The notes: generated from the sequence alone by a model not told the origin. 64,000 nucleotides of DNA from Acidobacteriota bacterium (GCA_019639175.1 JAHBSK010000003.1:62001-126000); one strand, 5' to 3'; numbered from the stretch's first letter, positions 1-10,076 are shown. Numbers and translations: made by a program.

Positions 1-56
1 GAAACGAAAACCTACTTTTGCCAAATAACCTAAAAAATTTACAGACGTTCTGCAAA

Positions 57-1544
57 TCACTTAGCGGGCGGCGGAAGTTCCGCAACCAACCGAAGGCTGA
101 CCGACAATTCGTCAAGCTGGAAATGAGGCCGCAGAAAAGCGACGGCACGGTAACAGCCGGGCTTTCCGGGGATCTCGGCAACGTCAACCCTTGCTTCGCG
201 AAGCGGATATTTCGCCTTCTGCTCGGCCGGGGCAACGTCATTTTCCAGGACGTATTTGGATATCCATCGGTTAAGGAATCGTTCTGCCTCTTCACGAGAC
301 ATGAATGACCCGATCTTGTCACGCATCATTGCCTTGAGATAATGGGCAAAACGCGACACGGCAAAGATGTACTGGAGCTGGCTGGAAAGCCGTGCGTTGG
401 CGTTGGCAGCGTCAGTATCGTATTTCTTTGCCTTGTTGGCGGACTGGGTTGCAAAGAAGGCGGCGTAATCCGTTCCCTTGCAATGCACCAGAGGAATGAA
501 GCCGTTGTCGGCAAACTCCTTTTCGCGGCGGTCGGTGATGGCGACCTCGGTCGGACATTTCATCGCGACCTCGCCTTCATCCGTTTCAAACTGGTGGGTC
601 GGCAGCCCCTGAACAAGGCCTCCGCCCTCAACGCCGCGGATGGCAACGCACCAGCCGTGCATCGAAAATGCCTCTGTCAGGCGTGTGCCAAGGGCGTAGG
701 CGGCATTGCCCCACAGATATTTCTTGTGGTCGCGGCCGTCAACGTCCTCTTCAAAGCGGAACGATTCGGTCGGCTTGGTCGCCGCTCCGTAAGGTTCACG
801 CATCAGCACATGCGGCAGCGTCAGTCCGACGTAACGCGAATCCTCAGAATCGCGGAAGCTGCGCCATTTCATATACTCGGCACGGTCGAAGATCTTTGAT
901 ACATCGCGGACCTCGGTCATTTCCGAGAAAGTGTCCCAGCCGAACAGGTCGGCGGACGCCGCGCTCAGAAAAGGAGCGTGGGCCGCAGCGGCGACCTCTG
1001 ATATCTTTTCCAGAAGCGCCATGTCCTGAGGATGGTTTCCGAATTCGAAATCGCCGATCAATGCCCCGTAGGGAGCACCGCCGAACGTTCCGTATTCTTC
1101 CTCATAGATCTTCTTGAAGAGTGTCGATTGGTCAAATTCCAAAGCCCTCTCAAAATCCTTGAGGAGATCCTTCTTGTTAACGCTCATCACACGGATCTTC
1201 AGTTGAGGCCCGGTGAGCGTGTTCCTGACCATATGCTGGAGGCCGCGCCACGAACCTTCGAGTTTCTGAAACTCTTCGTGATGCATGATCTCATTCATCT
1301 GAGCGGAGATAAGGCGGTCGATCTCCGCGATGCGGGCATTTATCGCCACATCCATGTTCTTGGTCATGGTCAGTTCGCCTGCCATCACCTGGCTGACGAA
1401 CTCGCCGATCATGTCCTTTGCCCGCTCTTTTTGAAAATCGTCACGGGCCATGCGGCCGTCGGTCAATATCTTGTCAAGAAGACTGGTTTCCTGAGAAGTT
1501 TCGACTGTTTCAACAGCGGCTTCCTTGCCTTTTTGTGTTGCCAT
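57..1544 (-). CDS. tssC: T6SS contractile sheath large subunit TssC (VipB/EvpB family)
   Basis: TssC forms, with TssB, the cytoplasmic contractile sheath that drives the Hcp tube of the type VI secretion system. The 495-aa product has the usual family length. It carries the typical N-terminal helices (LLDKILTDGRMARDD), the EGSWRGLQHMV segment and the YGALIGDFEFGNHP core. The start ATG at 1544 has an AGGAGG Shine-Dalgarno that lies inside the last codons and stop of tssB, so the two sheath subunits are probably translationally coupled, as expected for proteins needed in 1:1 ratio. It is the last complete T6SS gene in the window; only 56 bases remain to the left edge. Assignment is firm. Confidence 0.96.
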   Translation of the reverse strand: MATQKGKEAAVETVETSQETSLLDKILTDGRMARDDFQKERAKDMIGEFVSQVMAGELTMTKNMDVAINARIAEIDRLISAQMNEIMHHEEFQKLEGSWRGLQHMVRNTLTGPQLKIRVMSVNKKDLLKDFERALEFDQSTLFKKIYEEEYGTFGGAPYGALIGDFEFGNHPQDMALLEKISEVAAAAHAPFLSAASADLFGWDTFSEMTEVRDVSKIFDRAEYMKWRSFRDSEDSRYVGLTLPHVLMREPYGAATKPTESFRFEEDVDGRDHKKYLWGNAAYALGTRLTEAFSMHGWCVAIRGVEGGGLVQGLPTHQFETDEGEVAMKCPTEVAITDRREKEFADNGFIPLVHCKGTDYAAFFATQSANKAKKYDTDAANANARLSSQLQYIFAVSRFAHYLKAMMRDKIGSFMSREEAERFLNRWISKYVLENDVAPAEQKAKYPLREARVDVAEIPGKPGCYRAVAFLRPHFQLDELSVSLRLVAELPPPAK

Positions 1545-1549
1545 ATTTA

Positions 1550-2065
1550 TTAGTCCTCCTTACCCTCGATACCAAGCGCGTCGCTAAGCTCTTTCTGCTT
1601 GTCGGAACTGGAAATGACCTCTTCAAGGAGGGTTTCCAGTTTTTCATTTCCGTCCATCTTTGAACGAAGATCGGCAAGTTTCTGCCGAGCCTCGACCAGC
1701 TTGCGGAGCGGTTCCACCTGCTGTACGACCTGATCCGGCTCAAAATCCTCGATGCTGTTGAACTTCAGCTCGACACCCATCTTGCTGCCGTCGTCCTGAA
1801 GCTTGTTGTCTATGGTGTAGGCCAGTCTCGGCTTCATTCCGGCAAGCACCTGATTGAAATTGTCGGGGTCTATCTCGACAAATTTCCGGTTCTTGAAGGC
1901 CGGAAGCGGTTCTTCGGGTTTTCCGACAAAATCACCCATTACACCGATGACGAATGGAAGTTCCTTAAGCTCTATTGCCCCTCCCGTTTCAACATCATAT
2001 GTTATCTGCACACGCGGCGGCCTAACCCGGTCGATCTTATGCTGCAAACTCTCTTTTTTTGGCAT
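1550..2065 (-). CDS. tssB: T6SS contractile sheath small subunit TssB (VipA family)
   Basis: Small sheath subunit that pairs with TssC. The 171-aa length is normal. The N-terminal region shows the family pattern RVRPPRVQITYDVETGG followed by ELPFVIGVMGDF, and a later segment LAYTIDNKL. An AAGGAGA ribosome site stands about 10 bases before the ATG at 2065. The stop codon is six bases before the tssC start. Upstream lie 87 bases to tssA on the same strand, so transcription probably runs tssA-tssB-tssC. Confidence 0.95.
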   Translation of the reverse strand: MPKKESLQHKIDRVRPPRVQITYDVETGGAIELKELPFVIGVMGDFVGKPEEPLPAFKNRKFVEIDPDNFNQVLAGMKPRLAYTIDNKLQDDGSKMGVELKFNSIEDFEPDQVVQQVEPLRKLVEARQKLADLRSKMDGNEKLETLLEEVISSSDKQKELSDALGIEGKED

Positions 2066-2152
2066 TGACGTTTCTCCTTTTCAATTAATATCATCTGAAA
2101 TTTAAATCCATGTAGCCTAACCGATCAGGCCGCTGCAAAAAATTCATATTCC

Positions 2153-3286
2153 CTACTCTGTCTGGTCATTTGACGACGTGTTGAATCCAAGCGTCTGTCT
2201 GAGCTGGTATAGAACGGTCTCATCCTTGATCACATCCTGAAGCCACTGGTCGAACGGCATATTTCCCCATTTGACGGCACGTTGAATGAGATATGCCACC
2301 GGACTGTGCGGATCGGTCCTTTGAAAGAACTCTGCAATGTCCTGAAGCCGCTTTATTGCGTCGCGGCGATTTTGTATTGCACCGGCCGCCACAGCGACAC
2401 CGCCGGCGGCGACGGTTCCGCCTTCTTCCGAACCGCCCTCCGCGCTCCCTTCGAGATCGCTTTCGTCCGGTTCCTCAAGCCGCTTTTCCTCCAGCAGCTT
2501 TTTGGCCTGGTCATTGATCTCATCCAATCCTTTTTTCAGATTGGAAAGTCCCGGCACCTGATTGCGGTCAAACTTTTCCTCGGTTACGCGGTTGAGTTCC
2601 GACAGGGCGGCAAAACACTCGCCAATGGTGACGTTCAACTGTTCACAGAACGCCCTGCGGGTAGCGGCTATTTCTTTTCGCCACATATCCGCCGTGACGC
2701 GGCGTTCGGCCTCGGCACGTGCTTTCAGGGCATTGTATTTGACCTGATCCTCGGTCGAAAATGTGTCAAGGTCATCAGGAATGTCATAGACCTTCGATTC
2801 GTCCCAGTTGAAAAAGCTGTATCCCGCCTGGCCGGTTATCGGTGACTCTTTTGCCGCTATAATGCCGTATGTATCGAACCATGAGATGGCATTTGCACGC
2901 CCTTCCATGTCGCCTTCGTCGATCTCCGGGTGAAGCGTGTCCCAAAATCTTTCCTGCAGGCCGGTCAAAAGCTGAAGCCCGTCACGCAGCCCGGCAAAAC
3001 CGTGAAGTTTCACCAACGCCTCACAAAGCCATACTGCAAGCTGAATGTCCTTGGTCTGCTCTGCCAGGGCTTTTGTCACCAGATCGAACACCTGACGAAA
3101 ATCGGCGACCTTTACCTCGGTCTGCCATTCGCCCATGTTCATGTTGTCATCGGCGCGGCGGGCCTCATTGACCTCATCATAAAGCCCGGAATAGCGCAGA
3201 TTTTCCCCTGACGGCGCTTCATCCGATATTGGCTGAAGCAGGGCCTCAACGTCTATTACGGATGGTTGTCGAAGTTCATCGCTCAT
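2153..3286 (-). CDS. tssA: T6SS protein TssA (ImpA N-terminal domain)
   Basis: TssA caps or primes the growing sheath-tube and contacts the baseplate. The first 110 or so residues match the ImpA N-terminal domain: an opening IDVEALLQPISDEAPSGENLRY, then ADFRQVFDLVTKALAEQTKDIQLAVWL and a tryptophan-rich helix around WDTLHPEIDEGD. The middle is an acidic, low-complexity segment (about residues 275-305). The C-terminal end (RTDPHSPVAYLIQRAVKWG) is the conserved C-terminal element of long TssA proteins. The 377-aa length fits. A GGGAG motif precedes the ATG. Which TssA subclass it belongs to cannot be settled by eye. Confidence 0.92.
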   Translation of the reverse strand: MSDELRQPSVIDVEALLQPISDEAPSGENLRYSGLYDEVNEARRADDNMNMGEWQTEVKVADFRQVFDLVTKALAEQTKDIQLAVWLCEALVKLHGFAGLRDGLQLLTGLQERFWDTLHPEIDEGDMEGRANAISWFDTYGIIAAKESPITGQAGYSFFNWDESKVYDIPDDLDTFSTEDQVKYNALKARAEAERRVTADMWRKEIAATRRAFCEQLNVTIGECFAALSELNRVTEEKFDRNQVPGLSNLKKGLDEINDQAKKLLEEKRLEEPDESDLEGSAEGGSEEGGTVAAGGVAVAAGAIQNRRDAIKRLQDIAEFFQRTDPHSPVAYLIQRAVKWGNMPFDQWLQDVIKDETVLYQLRQTLGFNTSSNDQTE

Positions 3287-3390
3287 TGAAGAAAAAACTC
3301 CCTGATCCTAAATTGAATAAAGGCAATAGCGACCGTTATTACGGATGAATGCCCTAATAATATACGAAAACGCAAAATAAAGCACGAAAA

Positions 3391-4218
3391 TCATTCAGCA
3401 GCGGCGGCATCAGCCTCCGCCTCATCCTCGTGTTTGAACTCTATGGTCTCAAGTTCCAGGATCGGGCGGTCACGCCCGTCCATCCAAAATAGTTTCAGGC
3501 CTTCGCCCACGTAAAGCTCCTCACCCATGTCGCGCCAGTCTGTCATGCGGCCAAGCCGTACGGCGTCGTTCTCATGTTTCCACGATCCGGCATACAGCGC
3601 CGGAAAGAACATCTCGCCGTTCGTTCCGTTGGTCAGTTCCACATTGGCCTGTATCCAGTAAAGGTCGCGGAGCGTTTTCGGCTTGAAAAACTCGATCTTT
3701 TCGACGTATTCGAACGGCAGCCAGATATACGCATCCTTGAATATCACCTCAAAGACCGCCGATGTCAGGTCGTTGTAATCCCTGAAATCGCTGATCTCCT
3801 CGCCATTGACAACACAGGCAAAGGCAGGCCGGTTCTCCTCGACCGTGTCCAGCAGGCTTCGGGCCTCAAGGACAGATCCCTCGCGAAGGCGGTTGTTGGC
3901 GTTAAGCATATCCGCCAGATGTGACGGCGAACCGGTGAGCGTTTCAGGTTTTTGCCCGTCCGAGAAATACTTCAGCCGGTCACGTTCCGCCTTGAAGTTC
4001 TGCTGGTATATCTTTGCCCCGATCATTGCATTGATGTCCTGATGGCCGATCACATCCAACTGTTTTTCAGCTCTTTCCCAGTCACCCGAAAAGCACGAAA
4101 GCTCAAAAAGGAATGTTCGGGCGGCCACATCGGTCGGTTTTGCCTTGACCGCCGCGAGGGCGGCTTCGATGGCTCCTTTCAGATCGCCATTGTCCAAATG
4201 CTGTTTTGCTTCGTTCAT
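3391..4218 (-). CDS. tagJ: T6SS accessory protein TagJ/ImpE
   Basis: ImpE/TagJ proteins are T6SS accessory factors that bind the sheath subunit TssB in systems where they have been studied. The 275-aa product starts with tetratricopeptide-like helices (AKQHLDNGDLKGAIEAALAA and a second repeat around FSGDWERAEKQLD). It ends in the conserved ImpE region (PFEYVEKIEFFKPKTLRDL, then LYAGSWKHENDAVRLGRMTDW). An acidic Ala/Glu tail closes it. The gene begins 18 bases after the tssM stop with a GAAGGT-type ribosome site, so it belongs to the same transcript. Its presence supports a classical rather than a Bacteroidota-type T6SS. Confidence 0.9.
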   Translation of the reverse strand: MNEAKQHLDNGDLKGAIEAALAAVKAKPTDVAARTFLFELSCFSGDWERAEKQLDVIGHQDINAMIGAKIYQQNFKAERDRLKYFSDGQKPETLTGSPSHLADMLNANNRLREGSVLEARSLLDTVEENRPAFACVVNGEEISDFRDYNDLTSAVFEVIFKDAYIWLPFEYVEKIEFFKPKTLRDLYWIQANVELTNGTNGEMFFPALYAGSWKHENDAVRLGRMTDWRDMGEELYVGEGLKLFWMDGRDRPILELETIEFKHEDEAEADAAAAE

Positions 4219-4236
4219 AATCTTGACCTTCGCTGC

Positions 4237-7200
4237 CTATTTGATAAACGATGACGGCGTTTTTACCTTTCGGAACATTTCCTTGTCGAAAATATCGCCG
4301 CCGCTCGACCTGATGGTCGCGGTTGCCGACTTGCCGCCGGCCGAAAATGTCAGCAGGTATTCGCCGCCGGACTGCTTTTGCGGATTTGACGAATCAACGA
4401 ACCGGAACAATCCCCAGTAGCCCTGGAACGGATTGGACGTGGCCGATGTCTGCGTCAAACCGCCGCTCTGCGGGCTGTCTGCCGGTGTCGCTGAACCGCC
4501 CGTGGTCACAATGTTGACGACCACGCCGGTCTCATTCGACTGTCCGGGGAATGTCAGGCGTACCGAGCCTGTCCCCTCGGACGTGATCTTTTGTCCGTCT
4601 ATCGTCACCTCGACGATGGCATCTTTTACGGGCCGCAGTGCAAATTCGTACTCGACCTTTGGCGCTTCGCTTGTGCCGAACAGCGCCCGTCGCAGGGCAA
4701 AGGCATCGTTCAGATATTTGACGAACTCATCGCTGAACTGGACCTCGGAACCCTCTCTCGGCGTGAACTGGCCGTTCACTTCCTCAAAATACTTGCTCAG
4801 CCGGGCATCAAAGAATTTCGAGAATTTGCCGCTTGTCGGGTTCAGATAACCCGAAACCACGGTCATGTCCGCCTCAGTGGCGCCTTCGGTGAAAGGATAT
4901 GCTCCCTCAAACTTTTTCGCCTCGGGAACTATCTCGTCATTCCACGCCTTTACCAACTGCTGTTTGATGCCTGCTCCGAGCAGTGTTCTGAGGCTGGCTA
5001 TCGGTTGCTGGAGGAGCGACGCCACTTCCTGTCCGGCCGAGGTTTCACCAAAACCGGAGACGAGGCTGTTTATACCTTCCTCACGTTTGACCAGGTCCAG
5101 CGGATCTTCCTCTTTTCCGTATGCCTCTATCAGCCGCTGCATATCGCCGTCGGTAAAGCGGGCGAACGTGCTGTTTATCCTGCCGATCTGTGCCTGATAT
5201 TTTTCGATATTGGCATTCTCGCCCTGATCGGGCGTGCCGACAAAGCCGACCAGCGGCCTGAACTCCTTCTCCGGCTGTGAATTGCCCGGCTCATCGTCCT
5301 TTTTCTTTGTGAAAAAGCTCATCAGCCAGTCAAGCAATCCGCCGCCCTCGACCTTTTTCGACAGATTGGTGTTCCGCTCTATCTCAATGACCAGTATCTT
5401 CATCGGAGACTGGGCGAACGAGAATTTCTGCATGGCGTCGGCGGCATCCGCTCTGTCTTTGAACGGCCTGACCTGCGCTCCGCGGACAAGCTTTCTCCAA
5501 TGATCGGCATAATCGCGGTAGTAAAATTCCTCAAGTTTGGCGGCATCGGTCGCCTGCGCCATTTGCAGGTCGCGCTTGCCGACCTCGCCCATCACCCAAT
5601 CGTCCTCGGAAAGTTTGCTGTCCGCCTCGGAAATGGCCGTTTTCATCATCTCCAGTCCGGGACGCGTGAATGCACCGGGAACGCGGTACGTGCCTGTAAT
5701 GAGGCTCGAATCGGCATTTCCACGGCTGATGAGTCCTTCTATCGTCGTCGGGCCGATCTTGTCGTCGATCTCCTTTGAGATCATTGTTATCTGGTTGCTG
5801 TAATAACGATTTGCCGCCGGGAATGCCCTCAGTTTTTCACGAGTGTTCTTGACGAGGGCCTCGTTCAGCTCGATTCGCGGAAACTTGCCGTCCCCATCGG
5901 CGCGATCGACCTGTCTTGCCCAGAACTCAAGGTGCTTCGACGCTGTTTCCTTCATTTCAGCCGGTACCTTTGAATCGGTGATCCAAAAATCCCTCAGTGT
6001 GTTGACGAGGTGGCCTCCCTCTGCCTTGTCGCGGTACCTCACCACGTTAGAGCCGATCTGCTCCTGTCCGTCCGACAGCATCAGATATGCCTTCAAGAGG
6101 TTGTAATGACGATCCAGCTTTTGCTCCTGTTCGGGTGTCAGTTGTCCGGCGCTGAAACTTTCCTTGCCGTCCGCGAATTTTCTCAATTCGTCTTCCAGAC
6201 GCCTGACCGTCGGCTGTTTGAACCGGCCTTCCACGATGTTGAAATACAACGGCAAAAGGTTTCGCGTATAGATCGCATCGCCGGAATACATCCCGAAACG
6301 CATATAGATGGGAGCGCCGTCGCGGTTGTATTCGTCAAATGTTTCAAGCAGGAGGCGCATATCCTCAAGCACGCGCATTTCCTGTCTGACCTCGTCTTCC
6401 TTCTTTGCCAAAATGTCTTTGTTGGCATCGGCACGCCGCAACTCCAGGCCCTTTTCGCCGACCACCGTCGCTTCCGCAAGCATCTGCTTGTTCGTGAACA
6501 GCGACACGGCGGCAAAGCCAAGCAGGGTAAGCACCAGCAGCGTTCCCAGTATGGTAAGGAACCAGCCCAAAAGCGGCGGACGCTGACGCTGGGCAACAAG
6601 CGTTTTGACAAGGTCCTTGTCGCGAAGCACGACATCACGAAGCAGCCTGTCGGTGAAATGCGTCGTACCAACCGACTGGATCGCGCTCGGCGTGCCTTTT
6701 GCCGCCGGCGACGCGGTGAAATAAAAGCCCCTCAGGAACGGGTTCTCGCTGAACGGATTTGGCCGGAAAAGTGCGTTGACAAATGCCCCGAACTTACGCC
6801 GTCCCGAACCGAAATGCAGCGGAAAATTAAAGATGCGAAGCTGGCGCACCGGCGCGAACGGGGCCGAAAGCCTTACCAGCCGACGCTTCATCACGGAATT
6901 GTGAAGCAGCTCATATTCGCCGTCGAAAAGCGTCTGGGCATTCTCGCTTTTTTCCAACGGAATGGTCGCTCCCCACACAAGGTTCTTGTCTTCCTGTTTT
7001 GACGTGGAGAATGAATCGCGGAAACCCTCTATCGAATCCGCGTGAGTAAAGACTATGTAAACCGGAAAGCGGACCTTGAGCCGCTGCATCGCCTCGTCCA
7101 GACGGTTGCGAAGCACCTTTGCAAGCTCTTCGTTCTGCCTTTCGTCCGACCGCATTATGGTCTCGGCATTGACGGTCAGGATAAGCCCGTCTATCGGCCG

Positions 7201-7836
7201 TCCCGAGCGGTATTTCTTGATGGTCTCAAGAACCGCTGACCACTCATCTGTTCCGCCGCCCTCGGTCTGGTATCGTCCCGATGTATCCAGAAACACCGCC
7301 TCGCTGGCGACGCGCCAATCAACATTGGCTGTCGGGCGAACAAACTTCATCTCTGATTCCCGCTGGCTCGGGAGCGCCTGAAAATTCAGGTTCGATCCGA
7401 CGACCAGAGAGGTTTTGCCCGACCTCGGCGCGCCGACGACCAGATACCACGGCAGCGAATATATGCCGCCCTCGCCTAAATTGGAACTCTTCAGGAACTG
7501 AACCGCTTCTTCCGCCGATCCTGCCAGGTCGTCATAGCTGCCCTGCGGTGTGGACAGCTTTTTCGCACTTTCTGCCGCCGGAGCCGTTTCTGCCGCCTGT
7601 TCGTTGGCGGCCGCTTCTTTCGCCGCTTTCTTTTTGGAACGGCGGCTGGCCAGATAACCGCCCAACAGCGTGAACGGAAGCGTCAGAAGCAGCAGGGCAA
7701 TGACCACCACCTTCTGATTTCTTCCGACGCTGCCTTCGGGCATCATCATCACAATGAATGTGACAATGCCGTAGAACGACATCAGCGAGCCGATGCCGAG
7801 GGCATATTTGATTTGTCCGGTGTGCCAGGATGACAT
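4237..7836 (-). CDS. tssM: T6SS membrane-complex protein TssM (IcmF family)
   Basis: TssM is the large inner-membrane protein of the T6SS trans-envelope complex and works with TssL. The chosen ATG at 7836 gives 1199 aa. An upstream TTG at 7887 would add 17 residues and is less likely. Two hydrophobic segments lie in about residues 7-65, then an Ala/Glu-rich linker. A complete Walker A, GAPRSGKTSL, sits at about 135, with a DTSGRY switch-like motif about 45 residues later, so the cytoplasmic NTPase-like domain looks intact (some TssM have lost it). A third membrane segment (LLGWFLTILGTLLVLTLLG) leads into the long periplasmic part, ending in a beta-rich C-terminus. tagJ follows at 18 bases. 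Confidence 0.94.
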   Translation of the reverse strand: MSSWHTGQIKYALGIGSLMSFYGIVTFIVMMMPEGSVGRNQKVVVIALLLLTLPFTLLGGYLASRRSKKKAAKEAAANEQAAETAPAAESAKKLSTPQGSYDDLAGSAEEAVQFLKSSNLGEGGIYSLPWYLVVGAPRSGKTSLVVGSNLNFQALPSQRESEMKFVRPTANVDWRVASEAVFLDTSGRYQTEGGGTDEWSAVLETIKKYRSGRPIDGLILTVNAETIMRSDERQNEELAKVLRNRLDEAMQRLKVRFPVYIVFTHADSIEGFRDSFSTSKQEDKNLVWGATIPLEKSENAQTLFDGEYELLHNSVMKRRLVRLSAPFAPVRQLRIFNFPLHFGSGRRKFGAFVNALFRPNPFSENPFLRGFYFTASPAAKGTPSAIQSVGTTHFTDRLLRDVVLRDKDLVKTLVAQRQRPPLLGWFLTILGTLLVLTLLGFAAVSLFTNKQMLAEATVVGEKGLELRRADANKDILAKKEDEVRQEMRVLEDMRLLLETFDEYNRDGAPIYMRFGMYSGDAIYTRNLLPLYFNIVEGRFKQPTVRRLEDELRKFADGKESFSAGQLTPEQEQKLDRHYNLLKAYLMLSDGQEQIGSNVVRYRDKAEGGHLVNTLRDFWITDSKVPAEMKETASKHLEFWARQVDRADGDGKFPRIELNEALVKNTREKLRAFPAANRYYSNQITMISKEIDDKIGPTTIEGLISRGNADSSLITGTYRVPGAFTRPGLEMMKTAISEADSKLSEDDWVMGEVGKRDLQMAQATDAAKLEEFYYRDYADHWRKLVRGAQVRPFKDRADAADAMQKFSFAQSPMKILVIEIERNTNLSKKVEGGGLLDWLMSFFTKKKDDEPGNSQPEKEFRPLVGFVGTPDQGENANIEKYQAQIGRINSTFARFTDGDMQRLIEAYGKEEDPLDLVKREEGINSLVSGFGETSAGQEVASLLQQPIASLRTLLGAGIKQQLVKAWNDEIVPEAKKFEGAYPFTEGATEADMTVVSGYLNPTSGKFSKFFDARLSKYFEEVNGQFTPREGSEVQFSDEFVKYLNDAFALRRALFGTSEAPKVEYEFALRPVKDAIVEVTIDGQKITSEGTGSVRLTFPGQSNETGVVVNIVTTGGSATPADSPQSGGLTQTSATSNPFQGYWGLFRFVDSSNPQKQSGGEYLLTFSAGGKSATATIRSSGGDIFDKEMFRKVKTPSSFIK

Positions 7837-7950
7837 AAAACAGGAAACAATGTCCGGTATCAGGGCTAAACCGACCCGGAATATCAAACAAAACGGGCCA
7901 CCGCCAAAAGTAACGGCGAAATTACAGCGGGAAATAGGTCATGAAAACTT

Positions 7951-8628
7951 CTAAAGCTGCAGCCTTGTCGCAGCATCCTTCAAAAACTGGGATGACATCA
8001 AGAACATCACCAGATAAACAATTACAGCTAAACCTAGACCGCCCAAAGCCGAGATTTTTGCCCAAACAGGCATGCCTTTCTTCTTTGGCGGTTTCGGCTG
8101 ATCGTTGACCAGCCAGTGCGGAGAAAGCTCGACGGGCTTGATCTTTCCGACCTTTACGAGTTCGTTCGCGGTGCTTTGCATTATGGCAAGGAGTTTGTCT
8201 TGTTCATAAATGGCATAGCGTCCCTTAAAGCCGAGGAGCATACAGAAGTAATAGACCTCGACCGCGTCCTGCGTGACCTCGATCTGTTTGAGCATTGCGC
8301 TCAATTTATCAAAGAATTTGTTGCCGGCAAGCTGTTCGCCGAAATATTCCAACTGCAAGGGATTCTTTTCCCATTCGACCTTCAGCGGAAAGTTGTTCGT
8401 AAGTACTGTTTCATCGACGAACGAAGCAAGGGCAAATTTTGATACCTGAACTATCTTGTGATTAAAACGATAGCGCTCGGCCCTTTTTTCAAAATCCTGG
8501 AGCATTCCGACGATCTTCGGGCGAAGCTCGTTTGACGGCGCGACCAAACCCGCCTTGAGCCGAAGGATAAGGTCAAAGATCGGCCCGGCAAAGGTTATCA
8601 GATCGTTTTTTACTACATTATCCGACAT
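7951..8628 (-). CDS. tssL: T6SS membrane-complex protein TssL (DotU family)
   Basis: TssL is the tail-anchored inner-membrane partner of TssM and links the baseplate to the membrane complex. The 225-aa protein has the DotU helical cytoplasmic domain: FASFVDETVLTNN, then YFCMLLGFKGRY. A single membrane helix lies near the C-terminus (ISALGGLGLAVIVYLVMFL). There is no peptidoglycan-binding OmpA-like extension, so wall anchoring must come from another protein; the three FHA-(pseudo)transglycosylase neighbours are candidates by position. It starts five bases after the tssK stop, in the same operon. Confidence 0.93.
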   Translation of the reverse strand: MSDNVVKNDLITFAGPIFDLILRLKAGLVAPSNELRPKIVGMLQDFEKRAERYRFNHKIVQVSKFALASFVDETVLTNNFPLKVEWEKNPLQLEYFGEQLAGNKFFDKLSAMLKQIEVTQDAVEVYYFCMLLGFKGRYAIYEQDKLLAIMQSTANELVKVGKIKPVELSPHWLVNDQPKPPKKKGMPVWAKISALGGLGLAVIVYLVMFLMSSQFLKDAATRLQL

Positions 8629-8633
8629 GTATC

Positions 8634-9986
8634 TCAGGGTTTTACGGCATAAAGCTCGATCTTTTCGTCCGGTATCTCGTTAGGCACATATACGGATATG
8701 ACCTTTGAACCCGCGATACCGTTCCAGTATGGCCCGATGGAATCGAGCTGGAAATATTTGAACCCGACGCGTGCCGGTATCGGCGCCGGCGGCGGATTTG
8801 AATAGGTCAGAACAACGCCGGGAAGTGCCGACCCGATGACCGAATCTATCACGTCCCGCGAGGCTATCTTGACAACCCTCGGCACGCCCTCTATCAGCTT
8901 TGATTCCGGCATCTGCGCACGGACGGCCAAATAGAATCCTGCCTCCTTGAGCAGCCGTTCGTCCTCTATGCGGCCGACATACAGCGTGTCGCGCGTCTTT
9001 TCCAGAGGTATCGGCACGCACCGGCTGGGGATGACCGTTTCGAGCAGTTCCTTTAACTGCGTCGAAAGATTATAGAACGTGAAATAAAGATCGTCGTGAT
9101 CGTATTTCACAATGTCCTTTGGATGATGTTCCAGCGAAAACGTCATCAGCTTGCCGACAAGCTCACACAGGCCCAAATACAGCCTTTCGGGATGAACAAG
9201 CGGCGAGCGGAAGTAATGCGACATTTCCGGGATCGACGAATTTATCGTATGAAGCAGCCAAAAAACGGCCACCTCCGATGTTGTAAAATCCGCCAGTGAC
9301 GCGTTCCGGCTGCGGCGCTGTTCGCCGAGGCTTCCGCTTTTGGTTATCAGTATCTCAACTATCTGCCGAAGCATATTCGACACCCAGGTCGAAGAGGCTG
9401 TCTTCAATATGGGCGGAATGTAATCGTCAGAGATCTTTAGCCGGCCGGTCGGCGTCCGCTGAAGCTCGGCGATCTTCATCGACGTAAAACCGTCACGAAG
9501 CTCGTCGTCAAAGATAATGCGGAGGTTCGATTTGGCGTAGGCTATCGGCTGCTCGTTGGCCCCGGTCGTCTCGTCCTTGACCATCGCTCCTTCCTGAAGA
9601 AAACGGAGGTTGGAACCGGCCTTTACGCCGTTCGCCTGAAAGTTTGCCTCGCCCATTTTCTTTGCCGGCAGGGCAAGGTGGACGCCGAGCGTTTCCTGTT
9701 CGACCCTGAAATGATCGCCGACCGGGCGAAGGTCGGGAACGGCCTCGGCATCAGGAACGTTCACCATCAACCCGTCAGGCATAACCGCCCGGCAGTTGAT
9801 TATCTGAAAATTCCCATTGGCAATGGCCTCGTTGCTTACCTGAAGGTCAAGCACGCCGTAGTTGTGCTGCATCACGGAATTTACCCGCGAATTCAGCAGT
9901 TCTTCATGGTAATTGTCGAACTGTTGAAAGTGATGCGGGGTCAGCAACATCCCTTCATTCCAGACTATTTTTCGGAATCTGCTCAT
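8634..9986 (-). CDS. tssK: T6SS baseplate protein TssK
   Basis: TssK trimers connect the T6SS baseplate to the TssL/TssM membrane complex. The 450-aa length is typical. The N-terminus has the family signature (VWNEGMLLTPHHFQQFD), and the central and C-terminal parts show ELLRTINSSIPEM-like and LPGVVLTYSNPPPAPIP segments found in TssK. It is followed after five bases by tssL. A 90-base spacer separates it from the upstream YkgJ-like gene. Confidence 0.95.
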   Translation of the reverse strand: MSRFRKIVWNEGMLLTPHHFQQFDNYHEELLNSRVNSVMQHNYGVLDLQVSNEAIANGNFQIINCRAVMPDGLMVNVPDAEAVPDLRPVGDHFRVEQETLGVHLALPAKKMGEANFQANGVKAGSNLRFLQEGAMVKDETTGANEQPIAYAKSNLRIIFDDELRDGFTSMKIAELQRTPTGRLKISDDYIPPILKTASSTWVSNMLRQIVEILITKSGSLGEQRRSRNASLADFTTSEVAVFWLLHTINSSIPEMSHYFRSPLVHPERLYLGLCELVGKLMTFSLEHHPKDIVKYDHDDLYFTFYNLSTQLKELLETVIPSRCVPIPLEKTRDTLYVGRIEDERLLKEAGFYLAVRAQMPESKLIEGVPRVVKIASRDVIDSVIGSALPGVVLTYSNPPPAPIPARVGFKYFQLDSIGPYWNGIAGSKVISVYVPNEIPDEKIELYAVKP

Positions 9987-10076
9987 AGACGAGAACCAAA
10001 CCTAAATATTAGACCGAGTTTTAAAATTAGTAAACACCCCGTCGCATTCTTTCTGACGATCATCTGCCGGAGCCTT

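Noticed and set aside
1..56. Another T6SS gene at the left edge
   Set aside because: Fifty-six bases after the tssC stop show no recognisable coding or ribosome site, so nothing is called.
6010..7002. Long plus-strand frame of 330 codons
   Set aside because: It lies antisense within tssM, whose protein is clearly recognisable; the frame has no family resemblance and follows the reverse frame of a GC-biased gene.
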